From the NCBI GenBank assembly GCA_003427395.1, contig BFEA01000157.1, positions 2,625,650 to 2,658,416 of the forward strand: a DNA stretch of 32,767 nt, written 5' to 3'. Below the pieces are notes generated by a model, which searched no databases, was not told the DNA's origin, and saw only the letters and a list, made by a program, of their open reading frames with translations. The position numbers and the translations under genes were made by a program. Source of the DNA: Chara braunii (taxonomy: Eukaryota; Streptophyta; Charophyceae; Charales; Characeae). Shown here in pieces: positions 1 to 8,212 of the stretch (the stretch's first letter is position 1; each line of letters opens with the position of its first letter).

Positions 1-71
1 TTTTTTTCCGGAAAGAAGCTCCAGTCTATTCGTGGGGAGCAGCACGTGCTGGGAACCGGGCCCAGCGTCCC
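1..71 (-). mobile_element. SINE-G copy, reverse strand, 3' end cut by window edge
   Basis: Read on the minus strand this begins GGGACGCTGGG, continues through the family blocks CTCCCCACGAATAGA and TGGAGC, and ends in an A-run seen here as T at 1-7. It is about 85-90% like the copy at 2958-3049 and has the same G/C variants (GCTGGG with CCCAGC, CGTG with CACG), so the two are the closest pair in the window. The 3' stem-loop half present in longer copies is missing or replaced by a short CTTCTTTCCGG segment. The A-tail and all-same 5' start point to retroposition. It also lies outside the inverted arms at 285-545 and 2470-2745, so a terminal-inverted-repeat reading of the whole 3-kb block is possible. 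Confidence 0.6.
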
Positions 72-284
72 ATATGAACATACATCAGTTTGTAACATCG
101 GGGCCATTATCCGGCTTTGGCTGAGAAAAACCTGAGAATAGAAAATTCTAATGCTGATGATACTAATGATGCCAGTGATGACATAAAATGTAGCTACACA
201 TGCTGAGTCAGCTATACTGGACTCCTAATCTTGAATGACACCAAGCCCTCCCTTACCAGGATATTGCAACTCTAGAACAAGACA

Positions 285-545
285 AACCTATCCCCCCACT
301 GCCATAGCTGATCTCTCCTCACTACCCTGACTAACCCCACCCCATAGGTTGTCAAGGTAGCCCCTCCTGGTTCACCATTGGCTTGCTTTCCTCCCTCAGC
401 AAACCCCAGCTCTCTCTACAAGGCCTCCCGCCCCTGCCAATTACAGGTTACAGGGCTATGCCCCAGCTCCGGCCAGCGTTGTTCTGGCATCGGCAATCCA
501 GGAGCACAGAACAAAACAACTTCAGCAGTTATCAGTCTAGGTTCG
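285..545 (-). repeat. Left arm of a diverged long inverted repeat
   Basis: The block with TTTCCTCCCTCAGCAA, then CTCTACAA, CAGGTTACAGGGC and CCGGCCAGCGTTGTTCTGGC matches, in reverse complement, the block at 2470-2745 (TTCCTCCCTCGGCAAT, CTATACAA, CAGGTTACAGGAC, GCTAGCGTCGTTCTGGC). Identity by eye is about 65-75% with small indels. The short open frames across it are not protein-like and are not called. With the SINE-G copies at 1-71 and 2958-3049 it makes a symmetric outward-facing arrangement about 3 kb long. Confidence 0.5.
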
Positions 546-559
546 ACGATCCCTTAATT

Positions 560-1338
560 CCTATATCCCAAATAGAGAAGAAGAACAGGTGATGCCAAGA
601 TTGTAGAGCAACAGGTGGCTGGTTTTGAAGTATCGAACTGTATTGAAATTATCAGATCTTTTTTTGACGCGTCGAGTTTATTAGATCGTGAAAAGGATAC
701 GCTTCCATTGGTCACAACTCAAACCAATCCATACCCATTGTACCCTGTCTCATGCTGCCTCCACCGAGGAAAATCCCTCGGCCCCAACATAAAACAGATC
801 CCCTCCCCTCCCTCCACCACATCCACGAAGGCAACCAATCCCCTCCTAGAGGCTGCCTTTGCCCACCCCTTGTCCCTGTCTGCCCCCGCTGGGGATGAAG
901 GCGACCAACTCTCCAACCCCGGCCCCAGACTCAGACAATCCCCAATTTGCCCTACTCCCCATAGGACTACTGCCTCCCACCATGCAACACCCCTGTAGAA
1001 TAAGGCTCCCCTATGACAGACCCCAGGGTTAATTTTTCGGGGACAGCTAACTAGTAGTCTATACCCACAACTGGCCAGCCCTATCTCTCCTTCCCCTAGC
1101 TTACCCAAGGCCAGACGGAGCCCAGGCTGACAGTCCTACCGTCCTTCCCCTGGCTTGTCCCCTAACTTAGGCCAGACGGATCTCAGACCTGCTGTGGGTA
1201 ACTGCTGTATGTCTTTACCCTGGGGTCTCAAAACCCCCCTGCCTACCAAAATTCCAGTCGTAACCTCCAAAGTCCTATCCCTACTAAAGCGTCTGCAAAA
1301 TTCAATGTTCAGAATCCCCAATTTGAAAAAGGAAATTC
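560..1338. other. No gene recognised
   Basis: C-rich sequence on the plus strand. Frames of 60-130 codons exist on both strands, but they are low-complexity Pro/Ser-rich readings of CCCC tracts with no family motif. Two stretches share a CTNCCCTTGGCTT-type theme with CCAGACGGA (1110-1190), suggesting a local duplication. Nothing else is supported. Confidence 0.4.
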
Positions 1339-1497
1339 ATGAAAAAACAAAATAAAGAAAATTCTCCTCAAGAAGTAGGTAATCAAGAAATAGGTAATCG
1401 GGATATAGGTAATCAAAGTATAGATAATCTAGATGTAGGTAATCAGGATATCGCTAATCAGGATGTAAACATTAATGACTATTGGGTAATTGGGTAG
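1339..1497 (+). CDS. Small open frame with a five-residue repeat
   Basis: An ATG at 1339 opens a 52-codon frame ending at the TAG at 1495-1497. After a Lys/Asn/Glu-rich start, six units of five residues follow with consensus [V/I]-G-N-Q-[D/E] (VGNQE, IGNRD, IGNQS, IDNLD, VGNQD, IANQD). The DNA period is 15 bp, with differences mostly in positions that keep the pattern. This is not the A(D/N)LxX pentapeptide-repeat family. Acidic codons rich in GAT/GAC follow just downstream in other frames, so this may be the end of a decayed acidic protein. It could equally be a 15-bp minisatellite that happens to stay open. Confidence 0.3.
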   Translation: MKKQNKENSPQEVGNQEIGNRDIGNQSIDNLDVGNQDIANQDVNINDYWVIG

Positions 1498-1820
1498 CCG
1501 AAAACGGTACCCTGAGACTGACAGTTTTCAGATGATTTTAGTATTGATGATGGTAGTGATGATGATGGAAGTGTTATGGATGACTATTTGAGTTAAGCAA
1601 ACCTAAGGATAGCAGTGGCGATCAACTTCGCCTACAGATCAATTATGACTAATGAAAAAATTATGATGAGGGTGAGCATGCTAATGAAGCTGCCCAAAAG
1701 AAATATTAATTGCTGACCTAAAATGAGGATGATAGTGCTGATGATCATGATACTGCAGATGACTAGTAATCTTGATGGTTAATTGTTGATAGTGCATCGC
1801 CCGACACACTCGAATTTCAT

Positions 1821-1940
1821 GGTGCGCCCTAGATCTTCAATATCTCCTAATCCAGTGGACCATTTGATCTGAAATTTGGACCACATCTGCTTCACGCCAT
1901 AGACCACTGGTGGTCCAATTTTCAGCTCAGGGCGCGCACC
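1821..1940. repeat. Short foldback element with GGTGCG...CCCT ends
   Basis: The left end GGTGCGCCCT (1821-1830) is mirrored by AGGGCGCGCACC ending at 1940. Inside, CTGAAATTTGGACCAC (1869-1884) pairs with GTGGTCCAATTTTCAG (1910-1925) at 15 of 16 positions. The element is followed by an unusually CpG-rich tract (GCGCGC runs, 1945-2005), unlike the AT-rich, GAT-rich surroundings. It resembles a MITE; no clear target duplication was identified. Confidence 0.5.
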
Positions 1941-2082
1941 CAATCGCGCGCAATCGTCGAGCGCGCGCGCTATTTTCCTTGCTGTGTGCAGTTTTGTAGC
2001 GCGCGCAGCTCCTCGTCGTGGCGGTAACCTTGATGGATGATTGTTGAAATGATAACGATGATGACTGGTGACTATGATTTTA

Positions 2083-2094
2083 ATGATGATGATA

Positions 2095-2133
<39 letters not shown>

Positions 2134-2159
2134 CTAATGATGATGATGATGATGATGAA
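2083..2159 (+). repeat. (GAT)n microsatellite
   Basis: A near-perfect GAT/ATG trinucleotide run with a few point interruptions, inside a wider GAT-rich tract from about 1530 to 2280. It would encode poly-Asp or poly-Met/Asn, but no frame stays open across the tract. Confidence 0.9.
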
Positions 2160-2469
2160 TACTGCTGACGAGAGTCAACTTCCGATGGGAGAGATCTCGA
2201 TGAAAGTAAAGGATGACGATGATGATAATGATGACGATGATCACTGATGACTATGATTAAGATGATGGAATTGCTAATTACGCGCCCTGTGGTGGTGCGC
2301 TAATGATGGTGATAATAGGGATGGGCAGCGCCCTAGCACCCTGAAATAATAAAATATGAATGAGGTGCTTGCACGCTAGCCAACTTACCTTGTTTCCAAT
2401 ACTAGTAATGCAATATTACTGACAAGCTGCTCGCGGCCCCAGGTTGGTATTCTAGATTACCTAATTTCC

Positions 2470-2745
2470 TAATTGAGTCCTGTGTAACGGCCAGGTTGAG
2501 TGGGCGCCAGAACGACGCTAGCCGCCGTAGCCGGCGCTAGGGCAGTGTCCTGTAACCTGCTTGTGTAGGAGCTTGAGGCTTTGTATAGAGGTCTGGAATT
2601 GCCGAGGGAGGAAGGCAATCTGCAAACTTGACTAATGGCTACAATCTGGCCAACGATGGTCGGAGTTGGGGTGGGTAGCGCTGCCCTGTAACCGAGCCAG
2701 ATTGGGGTGTGAGACCGGGAAGAGGCCTGATGGGTGCACAGCACG
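2470..2745 (+). repeat. Right arm of the diverged long inverted repeat
   Basis: This is the reverse-complement partner of 285-545. Its minus-strand reading stays open for 91 codons, but composition is Ser/Thr/Pro/Ala-rich and no domain is visible, so it is treated as non-coding. The stretch GCTAGGGCAGTG with TGTAACCTGCTT resembles CCTAGCCCTGGTG with TGTAACTGCT at 4110-4135, hinting that the arms are old relatives of the retroposon at 3838-4460. Confidence 0.5.
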
Positions 2746-2957
2746 GGCTCAATTGTGATTGGTTGTTTGGAATGGATACAGGAAATTAGGGATAGGATAG
2801 TAATTCAGTGCTGAGTAGACAATCTTTCTGATTAGTCATCATCTAGCTCTATTTCATGACCTCAATCACCCACTCTGACATCCTAAGTCATCCAAACTGA
2901 TCCTCAATCATCCTAAATTTTCATCAATTGTTAATCATTAATGTATTTCCATTATAA

Positions 2958-3010
2958 GGGACGCTGGGCGCAGTTCCCAGCACGTGATGCTCCCCACGAA
3001 TAGATTGGAG

Positions 3011-3049
<39 letters not shown>
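2958..3049 (+). mobile_element. SINE-G copy with 39-nt A-tail
   Basis: It starts GGGACGCTGGGCG and ends CACGAATAGATTGGAG, followed directly by 39 A residues (3011-3049). The 5' hairpin GCTGGG/CCCAGC is intact, as is the CGTG/CACG pairing. It lacks the 3' stem-loop half found in the copies at 3529-3800, 4627-4776 and 14578-14719, so it is either a shorter subfamily or was primed internally. Confidence 0.65.
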
Positions 3050-3051
<2 letters not shown>

Positions 3052-3434
3052 TGCTTCTAGGCACCTTCTCGGTGGGATCATACTTCATGAGTGCGAGGTC
3101 AATCCTTCCCATGCGCAGGGAAGTAATCAATGCTTCCACTCATCGATTATTCATACACTGTATAGTATGTACCCTCTGACATCTACACACATCAGGATAT
3201 AAAATGCTGGGTCATAATTGATAGTGATTTGTGCTTAAGCTTTGATTGATAAAGGGCATACACATCACATCATTTAGAGTTTCGTGATTACATTTTGATA
3301 GATTTGAACATATACATCACACATTCATCACAAACATCACACATATATCACATCCTCGTTAGGGTTTCGATTCTGACATGCATAGCTTAACGTGCATACA
3401 TAGGTAGATGGAGCTGTCAATGCAACTCTGCGTT

Positions 3435-3528
3435 GGGATGCTGGACCCGGTTTCCAGCAGATACATTCACATCACTATGCAGGGACGCTGGACCCGATTT
3501 CCAGCGGATACATTCTCATCATTGCATA
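3435..3528 (+). repeat. 47-bp tandem repeat built from the SINE-G 5' end
   Basis: GGGATGCTGG at 3435, GGGACGCTGG at 3482 and GGGACGCTGG at 3529 lie exactly 47 bp apart. Each of the first two units has 26 bp of SINE-G head followed by 21 bp related to ATACATTCACATCACTATGCA. The third unit runs on into the full SINE copy. The head of the SINE was duplicated together with its 5' flank, probably by slippage or at insertion. Confidence 0.7.
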
Positions 3529-3610
3529 GGGACGCTGGACCCGATTTTTTTTTTTTTTTTTTAATTTGGACCATTTCTCGATTTATGCGTGTCATCCTTG
3601 CGCAGGGGCC

Positions 3611-3642
<32 letters not shown>

Positions 3643-3800
3643 ACGGATGTCCCGAAGGACGCTGGACCCGATTTCCAGCAGGTGTAGCTCCCCACCAATA
3701 GATGGAGCCTTCGACACTGGGTCCTACTTACCGGGGATGCTCTTATCACCTCGTTGAGTAGGTTTCCCGTATACGATTCAAAAAAAAAAAAAAAAAAAAA
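3529..3800 (+). mobile_element. SINE-G copy split by a U6 retrocopy
   Basis: The SINE head GGGACGCTGGACCCGA (3529-3544) is interrupted by a U6-derived insert and resumes at 3657. It then reads through CCCCACCAATAGATGGAGCC, a 3' stem-loop at 3725-3760 (TACTTACCG against CGTTGAGTA with loop CTCTTAT) and an A-tail at 3780-3800. Without the insert the unit is about 145 bp. The intact 3' half makes it a good reference copy for the family. Confidence 0.7.
3563..3660 (-). pseudogene. U6: U6 snRNA retropseudogene
   Basis: Read on the minus strand this is close to full-length U6 snRNA. It has the 5' GTCC-TTCGGG region (two single-base deletions from the usual stem), the ACAGAGA box in GATACAGAGAAGATTAGC, the catalytic AGC triad, CATGGCCCCTGCGCAAGG, the internal stem-loop region and the GTCCAAATT end. 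About 95% of positions match the plant form as I know it. It ends in 18 A residues (T at 3545-3562), and GGACGCTGGACCCGA is repeated perfectly at 3530-3544 and 3657-3671. The A-tail and 15-bp target duplication show LINE-mediated insertion. No plant U6 upstream element or TATA box is present, because the upstream sequence is SINE, so it is unlikely to be a functional gene. Confidence 0.9.
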
Positions 3801-3837
3801 GAGTCATTCTGGGCTTGGGGGGCTTTCAGATGGGGGT

Positions 3838-4460
3838 CAGTAACTAGGGTTGGGTAGGGGTTTAACACCCGCTCGCGGCTTGTCCGTGATCCGCCTAGCC
3901 CTGGGCAAGCTGGGCCAGGCAGGGCTTGTCCGTTGAGTCTGCCTAACTCCGGAGCCTCGGTAGGAATCTGGGTAGTAATTGTGGGGCTGATAGGATACTG
4001 CTTGTGCCTGGCGTCCAAAGTTCCCGGGTGACAAGGCTCGCTCGTCTGTGCTTCGACTAGGGCTGGGAAGAGGATAATAGCCGCTCTGTCTTGTCACGTT
4101 GAGCATGCCTAGCCCTGGTGCCTGTAACTGCTATTTGGTCCAAGTCATGCTCTGAGATAATGCGGTGATACTCCAAGGTGAGGTAGGATCGTAGGAATAG
4201 GGGGTGCGCTGGGAGAACTGATGAGAGGATGGGTTGGGAGAATTGATGGGAGGATGGGTTGGGAGGCGGTCTCACAAATGGAACAATTGTCAGGACAACC
4301 AATGGCTGGCTGATGCAGCGACCACCGTGTGTCTGGAACCTGGCCTCTAATTCTTTGAGCCCAACCAATTCAATTACCTGTCAAATCTGGGAACCTGGCC
4401 TCTACAACAACCTGGGCTTTTACGAGGGGGAAAAAAAAGGAAAAAAGAAGGGGGAATGGA
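3838..4460 (+). mobile_element. Dispersed retroposon (family R), copy 1
   Basis: This GC-rich block is homologous in the same orientation to 23495-23982. Shared landmarks in order are CTAGGGTTGGGTAGGGGT, GGCGTCCAAAGTTCCCG, GACAAGGCTCG, GCCTGGTGCC, GGTCCAAGT, GAGGTAGGAT, ATAGGGGGTG, GGTCTCA and CTGGCCTCTACAACA. Both copies end in an A-rich tail (here 4428-4446), so the plus strand is probably the transcribed strand. Open frames on the minus strand have partly similar peptides in both copies, but that follows from DNA similarity. A GGATGGGTTGGGAG unit is tandemly repeated at about 4228-4265. Confidence 0.6.
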
Positions 4461-4476
4461 AATACAGTATATGAAA

Positions 4477-4516
4477 GTGGGGAGCAGCACTTGCTGGAAA
4501 TCGGGTTCAGCGTCCC
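4477..4516 (-). mobile_element. SINE-G 5' fragment
   Basis: On the minus strand it reads GGGACGCTGAACCCGATTTC then CAGCAAGTGCTGCTCCCCAC. It then leaves the family consensus. The hairpin partner strands differ from consensus by one C-to-U type change that keeps a G-U pair. Confidence 0.6.
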
Positions 4517-4626
4517 TGCCGTTTAGAATCTTAACGAGATGTTTACCGAAGTTAAAACCGGCCACAAAGTGGCCTTTCCAGGCTGGTTCTCCTCCTTCCG
4601 GAAGCCCCACCATATTTTCCTCNTTC

Positions 4627-4776
4627 TTTTTTTTTTTTTTTTAAACAAAAACATCGCTCTGTTGTGGATCATGCTAATGGAGGTGATAGGAGCATCCCCC
4701 ATTAGCAGACCCAGCGGTGGATGGCTCCATCTATTAGTGGGGAGCAGCACCTGCTGGAAAGCGGGTCCAGCGTCCC
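4627..4776 (-). mobile_element. Full-length SINE-G copy
   Basis: On the minus strand it starts GGGACGCTGGACCCG at 4776, passes CCCCACTAATAGATGGAGCC and a 3' stem-loop (TGCTAATGG pairing with CCATTAGCA, loop CTCCTAT, at 4672-4706). It ends in an A-tail seen as T at 4627-4642. Length is about 150 bp. The assembly has an undetermined base at 4623 just beyond the tail. Confidence 0.7.
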
Positions 4777-4913
4777 TTCTTACAGTTTGTACAACTTAGG
4801 AAGAGTAGATATAAACGGGGCCTGCTGCATTGTTGGCACCAATCATGTCCCATGTTTTTGGGATTTTCATCTTTTCTACGGAAGTTACCCCTTTTTGGGG
4901 AAACTACGGGGGA

Positions 4914-5074
4914 GTCACAAAAATGAGTTGTAATTGCACTATGGGCCAAGATACATTTTCACATTGCAGTTCGGGCAATGTATACAAACCAGCTTTCTGG
5001 CCAGGTAGGGTGCCCGAAGTGCAATTGCAAACTTTATCTTGCCCCATAGTGCAATTATAACTCGTTTTTGTGAT
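4914..5074. repeat. Inverted repeat around a ~85-bp spacer
   Basis: The arm at 4914-4950 (GTCACAAAAATGAGTTGTAA then TTGCACTATGGGCCAAG) is repeated inverted at 5038-5074 with few mismatches. In addition CTACGGAAGTTACCCC (4876-4891) and CTACTGAAGTTACCCC (5077-5092) form a direct pair outside the arms. It looks like a small foldback transposon; the ends are not certain. Confidence 0.55.
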
Positions 5075-5130
5075 TCTACTGAAGTTACCCCAAGAGTTGT
5101 CTGCAGACTGAGCACATGCCTTTTTCTACT

Positions 5131-5282
5131 GCCCATGTTCCTTGGTTTTGTTCGAAATAGCTTTGCTCTGGTATGGCTTCGAGATCTTCTGCAATGGCTA
5201 GGCCCAAGTGCTGAGTATCTAGAGATCTTTCCTTCGGCACTGCTGGGAATGGCTTGCACTCCCTCACAAGCGGAGCAGTTTC
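5131..5282 (+). repeat. Dispersed direct repeat D, copy 1
   Basis: The block begins with CCCATGTTCCTTGG, contains TTTGCTCTGG, ATGGCCAGGCCCAAGTG-like and TCTTTCC landmarks, and ends GTGGAGCAGT-like. It is about 75% like 5990-6138 in the same orientation. Both strands show open frames, but the two copies disagree on frame, so no gene is called. Confidence 0.55.
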
Positions 5283-5469
5283 CTCAATCTCTTCTGGCAC
5301 CTTGCACGTTCCATGTTGCCCAGTTTTCTTTTCTTTTTCTTGGTTTTCTGCAGACTTGGCCCATGGCTTTTTCTAGTTCCCACGTTCACTTCTCTGGCAT
5401 TCAGCACTGCAAAGTCTCGGAACCTGTTTGGCTGCCGGCACCAGCCAAACATAAAAAGTGTGAGCCGCC

Positions 5470-5640
5470 CTAGTTCTTTTTTGCTTTGGCACGCTGCACA
5501 AATCCATCTCGGGAACAAGAGTCTCAGAGGAACTGATGGTAAGCACCCTCCAAGTGTGGGTTCCCCTATTATGATGGCTCCAATCTATGGGTGGGGAGTT
5601 GCACCTGCCGAAAAACAGGTTCAGCATCTCTTTGAGAAGA
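5470..5640 (-). mobile_element. Diverged SINE-G relative
   Basis: On the minus strand the sequence runs GATGCTGAACCTG, GGCAGGTGCAACTCCCCACC and ATAGATTGGAGCC, then GGAGGGTGCTTACCATCA. This follows the SINE-G order at lower identity. A second member of this sub-branch lies at about 8097-8212. On the plus strand both are followed by an AGAAGATTAGAG / ACAAGATAAGAG block, and GAACAGCATTGATTGCC (5663-5679) resembles GAACAACATTGATTACC (8811-8827), so the sub-branch may have a longer 5' region. Confidence 0.4.
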
Positions 5641-5989
5641 TTAGAGCCCAATATGAAGAGGAGAACAGCATTGATTGCCCTCTTGCAACGACGTAAACTG
5701 CCCTCTTTAGATAGACATCAGAGCATGTACAAATGTGATGGCCGTCTATTGGCCCTCACCTCAGCAGCCCACCTTCAGCCCTCACACGCCAGTGAGGAGA
5801 CGAAACCCTCAGATGCCCCAGCTACATTAAGAAGTCCCTCCTCCTCGTTTATCAACCGCTCCACTTATCTCTGCCGGACGAGATAGAAACCAACCTTTGC
5901 GCCCCCTCCCAACCCCGGAGAGTTTCAAACTATGTCGTCCACAGATTCAAATCCATACTCATATCAAGTAAGATCGCCCTGCCACCATT

Positions 5990-6138
5990 GCCCATGTTCC
6001 TTGGCTGTGTCCAAATATATTTGCTCTGGCATGGCTGTTCCAGATATTCTGGAATGGCCAGGCCCAAGTGATGGGTGTTTGGGGGTCTTTCCATTGGCTC
6101 GGCTGGGGACTCCTTGTGAGTCACAAGTGGAGCAGTGG
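5990..6138 (+). repeat. Dispersed direct repeat D, copy 2
   Basis: Homologous to 5131-5282 with matching start (CCCATGTTCCTTGGC), centre (GGCCAGGCCCAAGTGATGGG) and end (CAAGTGGAGCAGTGG). The copies are about 700 bp apart, compatible with an old segmental duplication that also spans less conserved sequence between them. Confidence 0.55.
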
Positions 6139-6189
6139 CTATCTGGTAGATGGCTACTAGCCCTTGTGCTACATCCACACATCGTAATT

Positions 6190-6421
6190 AAACCACCAGT
6201 ATGTTTCCCAGCGATTTTTCTACAGACGCGATGTGCATCATCTGGCAGGATGTACGGGTGTGCCCATCCGTAAAAAATACATCCAGGCAAATCACAACAC
6301 ATGCAAGGCCCGCTTTGTCTGGATGGGTTTTCTGTGAAGTGGCACACCGATACATCCCACCAGATGCAGCGTGCATGCAGCCGCGTCGTGGAACAATGGC
6401 TGGGAAACATACTGGTGGTTT
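6190..6421. mobile_element. 232-bp palindromic MITE/foldback element
   Basis: The ends AAACCACCAGTATGTTTCCC... (6190-6212) and ...GGGAAACATACTGGTGGTTT (6399-6421) are perfect inverted repeats over 23 bp. The similarity continues inward: GGCAGGATGTACGGGTGTGC pairs with the complement of GCACACCGATACATCCCACC, so nearly the whole unit folds back. Its end motif AAACCACCAGTA is shared with the MITEs at 6536-6702 and 15301-15444. No clear target duplication beyond possible T-rich flanks. Long single-copy foldbacks of this kind can be processed into small RNAs, which is inference here. Confidence 0.8.
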
Positions 6422-6535
6422 GAGTGTGTGCCTCACATATACAAGTCAGCGCTGTGCTCTTGCCCTCGTGAGCAACTTGGGGGCCTGGCCTCCTGGGCCA
6501 ACAGTACCTTTTGCAGCTATCCCCATGCCTCAGTA

Positions 6536-6702
6536 GTTAAACCACCAGTACTTCGTAGAGTCGTGCCCATTAACGCGCTGCGATTTTAGGAAACGTACGG
6601 GCTACTACAGGAGCGCCCAAATTCATACGACTAGAGATGTTTCTACTCTTTTTTTTTTTTTTTTCCGCGGCCGATACCTGGGCCAAGTACTGGTGGTTTA
6701 AC
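6536..6702. mobile_element. 167-bp MITE with 18-bp perfect inverted ends
   Basis: GTTAAACCACCAGTACTT (6536-6553) is the exact reverse complement of 6685-6702. The interior has ATTTTAGGAAACGTAC, GCCCAAATTCAT, GTTTCTACTC and a T-run. The same interior occurs at 14720-15300 and 15301-15444. The family encodes nothing and would need transposase in trans. hAT-like or other superfamily membership cannot be decided without target duplications. Confidence 0.85.
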
Positions 6703-7520
6703 GTGGGCCAGCAATCAGGTTGGTCCTACCAGATGTTGGCGGCCCCGGAGAAGGGGCACACAATTTTGGGTGTCTACTCTGTGGCAAATTGGCAATTTTC
6801 CTTTTTTAATAAATTCCCTTCTTCCTCTATGGAATCTCATGACCTGGCCCTTGCAGCCTTCAGTTACATTCTCTCCCACATATAATGAGAGAGTCAAACT
6901 TCCAACTCATGTTCTTCAAGAAAAGAAGGGAACCTTAAAAAGGAAAGGAGCAACGGCTCCTGGGTCACACCCAGCGTTCCAAATAGGCAACTTTAGCAGT
7001 TCTTGAAACAGGGCAAAAAAAGCCGCCGCTAAATCTGCATTCACGCCACTTCAAAAAACGGCCACAGTTTCAGGCCCCCGCTAAACTCGCACATTTTGAA
7101 ACTCAAACAAAGACATTGGCACCACTTTGTCTTTTCTTGCCCATTTCAAACTAAAAAGGTGACTCAGGAACAGTTTCCCCCAAAAAGGAGAGAAAAAAAG
7201 GTTCATGGATGTAGGGTACATGCCCCTGTAAAAGGGGAAAATATTAGAAAACCCCAAAAAATGTTTCGCCTGTCAAAAGCATTCTGGTGCAAGGGATGCC
7301 CATATGGCTGCCGCTGCAGAGCACGCCCCAAAACAGTTTGGTAGTCTAGGGATTGACAACCCCTGAGTTTTCAGTTTATGAATGCTTGCTATGTACATCA
7401 CATTGCCTTGGGCAGTCGGCACGTAGTAATAATTTCCCCATCTGGAAAATGACGCTCAGAGGTGCTGCCTAACAGTCCTGAATGCTGGCTAATGTACCTG
7501 CTACCCCCACTTCCAAAATA
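6703..7520. other. No gene recognised
   Basis: A-rich on the plus strand in the middle (6900-7280). Frames up to 82 codons are Lys-rich readings without a domain. Nothing else supported. Confidence 0.4.
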
Positions 7521-7703
7521 GAAGGCATGGTCGTTATATGTAGCTGTATCTACCGTCTTCCCCCGAACACAATGCACCCTAAAAATGAATGTATACAAGC
7601 TATATTTCCCTCCAGATACTGTCAAAATGATGGTGCGTTGTGTTCGGGGGAAGACAGTAGTCTTGGACTTTGTTCTTGATGCAGCTATAATCACCATGCC
7701 TTC
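7521..7703. repeat. Inverted repeat with ~60-70-bp arms
   Basis: The arm at 7521-7578 (from GAAGGCATGGT through CGTCTTCCCCCGAACACAAT) pairs with 7632-7703 (GTGTTCGGGGGAAGACAG through ACCATGCCTTC). One arm has about 13 extra bases. Both outer ends carry GAAGGCATGGT, so this is probably a small terminal-inverted-repeat or foldback element. Confidence 0.65.
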
Positions 7704-7794
7704 CAGGAGGGGGCAGATAGCACTGCTGGGGGTTACCAATGGCGCGCAACATGTCTATGTCCAGATGGTCTCAGACACTGTATGCACATGGCTG

Positions 7795-7880
7795 TAAATC
7801 AGGCAAGTGGGCTTCAACCCAGGACCTCCAGTATGCAGCTTGGTGCCTTGTTGAATAAGCCCCTTCGGCTCCACCGAGGC
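7795..7880 (-). repeat. Possible tRNA-derived retroposon head
   Basis: On the minus strand GGTCCTGGGTTGAAGCCC resembles a pol III B box (one mismatch to GGTTCRANYCC). TGGAGCCGAAGGGGC about 40 nt upstream could serve as a degenerate A box. No cloverleaf can be drawn with confidence. Confidence 0.25.
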
Positions 7881-8096
7881 TCTGTACTTGTTCATGTTGG
7901 GTCCCTGCGCTAGTTTTACCCTCTTAGTGTTTTCTTTTTTAAAGGGGCAGTTCCCACCATGATTGTATCATCTTATTTCACTGGAGCCAAACACATGGGT
8001 GTAATATTCAAGCACATGGGCTGGGTAGGAGCCTACATTGTTGGCATTTGGGCTTTCTCATTCTCGTTTATTTTTCCATGAAAAACTTGACCTTAT

Positions 8097-8212
8097 GGCC
8101 AAGGCCTGTTCGTTTGGTGGGCCAATTTTTGGGGGTGATACAAGCAATCCCCAACAGTGGGCTCCAATCTGCTGGTGGGGAGATGCACCTGCCAGAAACC
8201 TGGTCAAGTGTC
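8097..8212 (-). mobile_element. Diverged SINE-G relative, second member
   Basis: Minus strand: CTTGACCAGGTTTCTGGCAG, then GTGCATCTCCCCACC, CAGATTGGAGCCC, and GGGGATTGCTTGTATCACCC in the 3' stem-loop position. It is closest to the copy at 5470-5640. A T/C-rich tract (8236-8264) sits on the other side and does not act as its A-tail. Confidence 0.4.

Noticed and set aside
3563-3660. Functional U6 gene
   Set aside because: The upstream sequence is SINE, no USE or TATA is present, and A-tail plus target duplication show retroposition.
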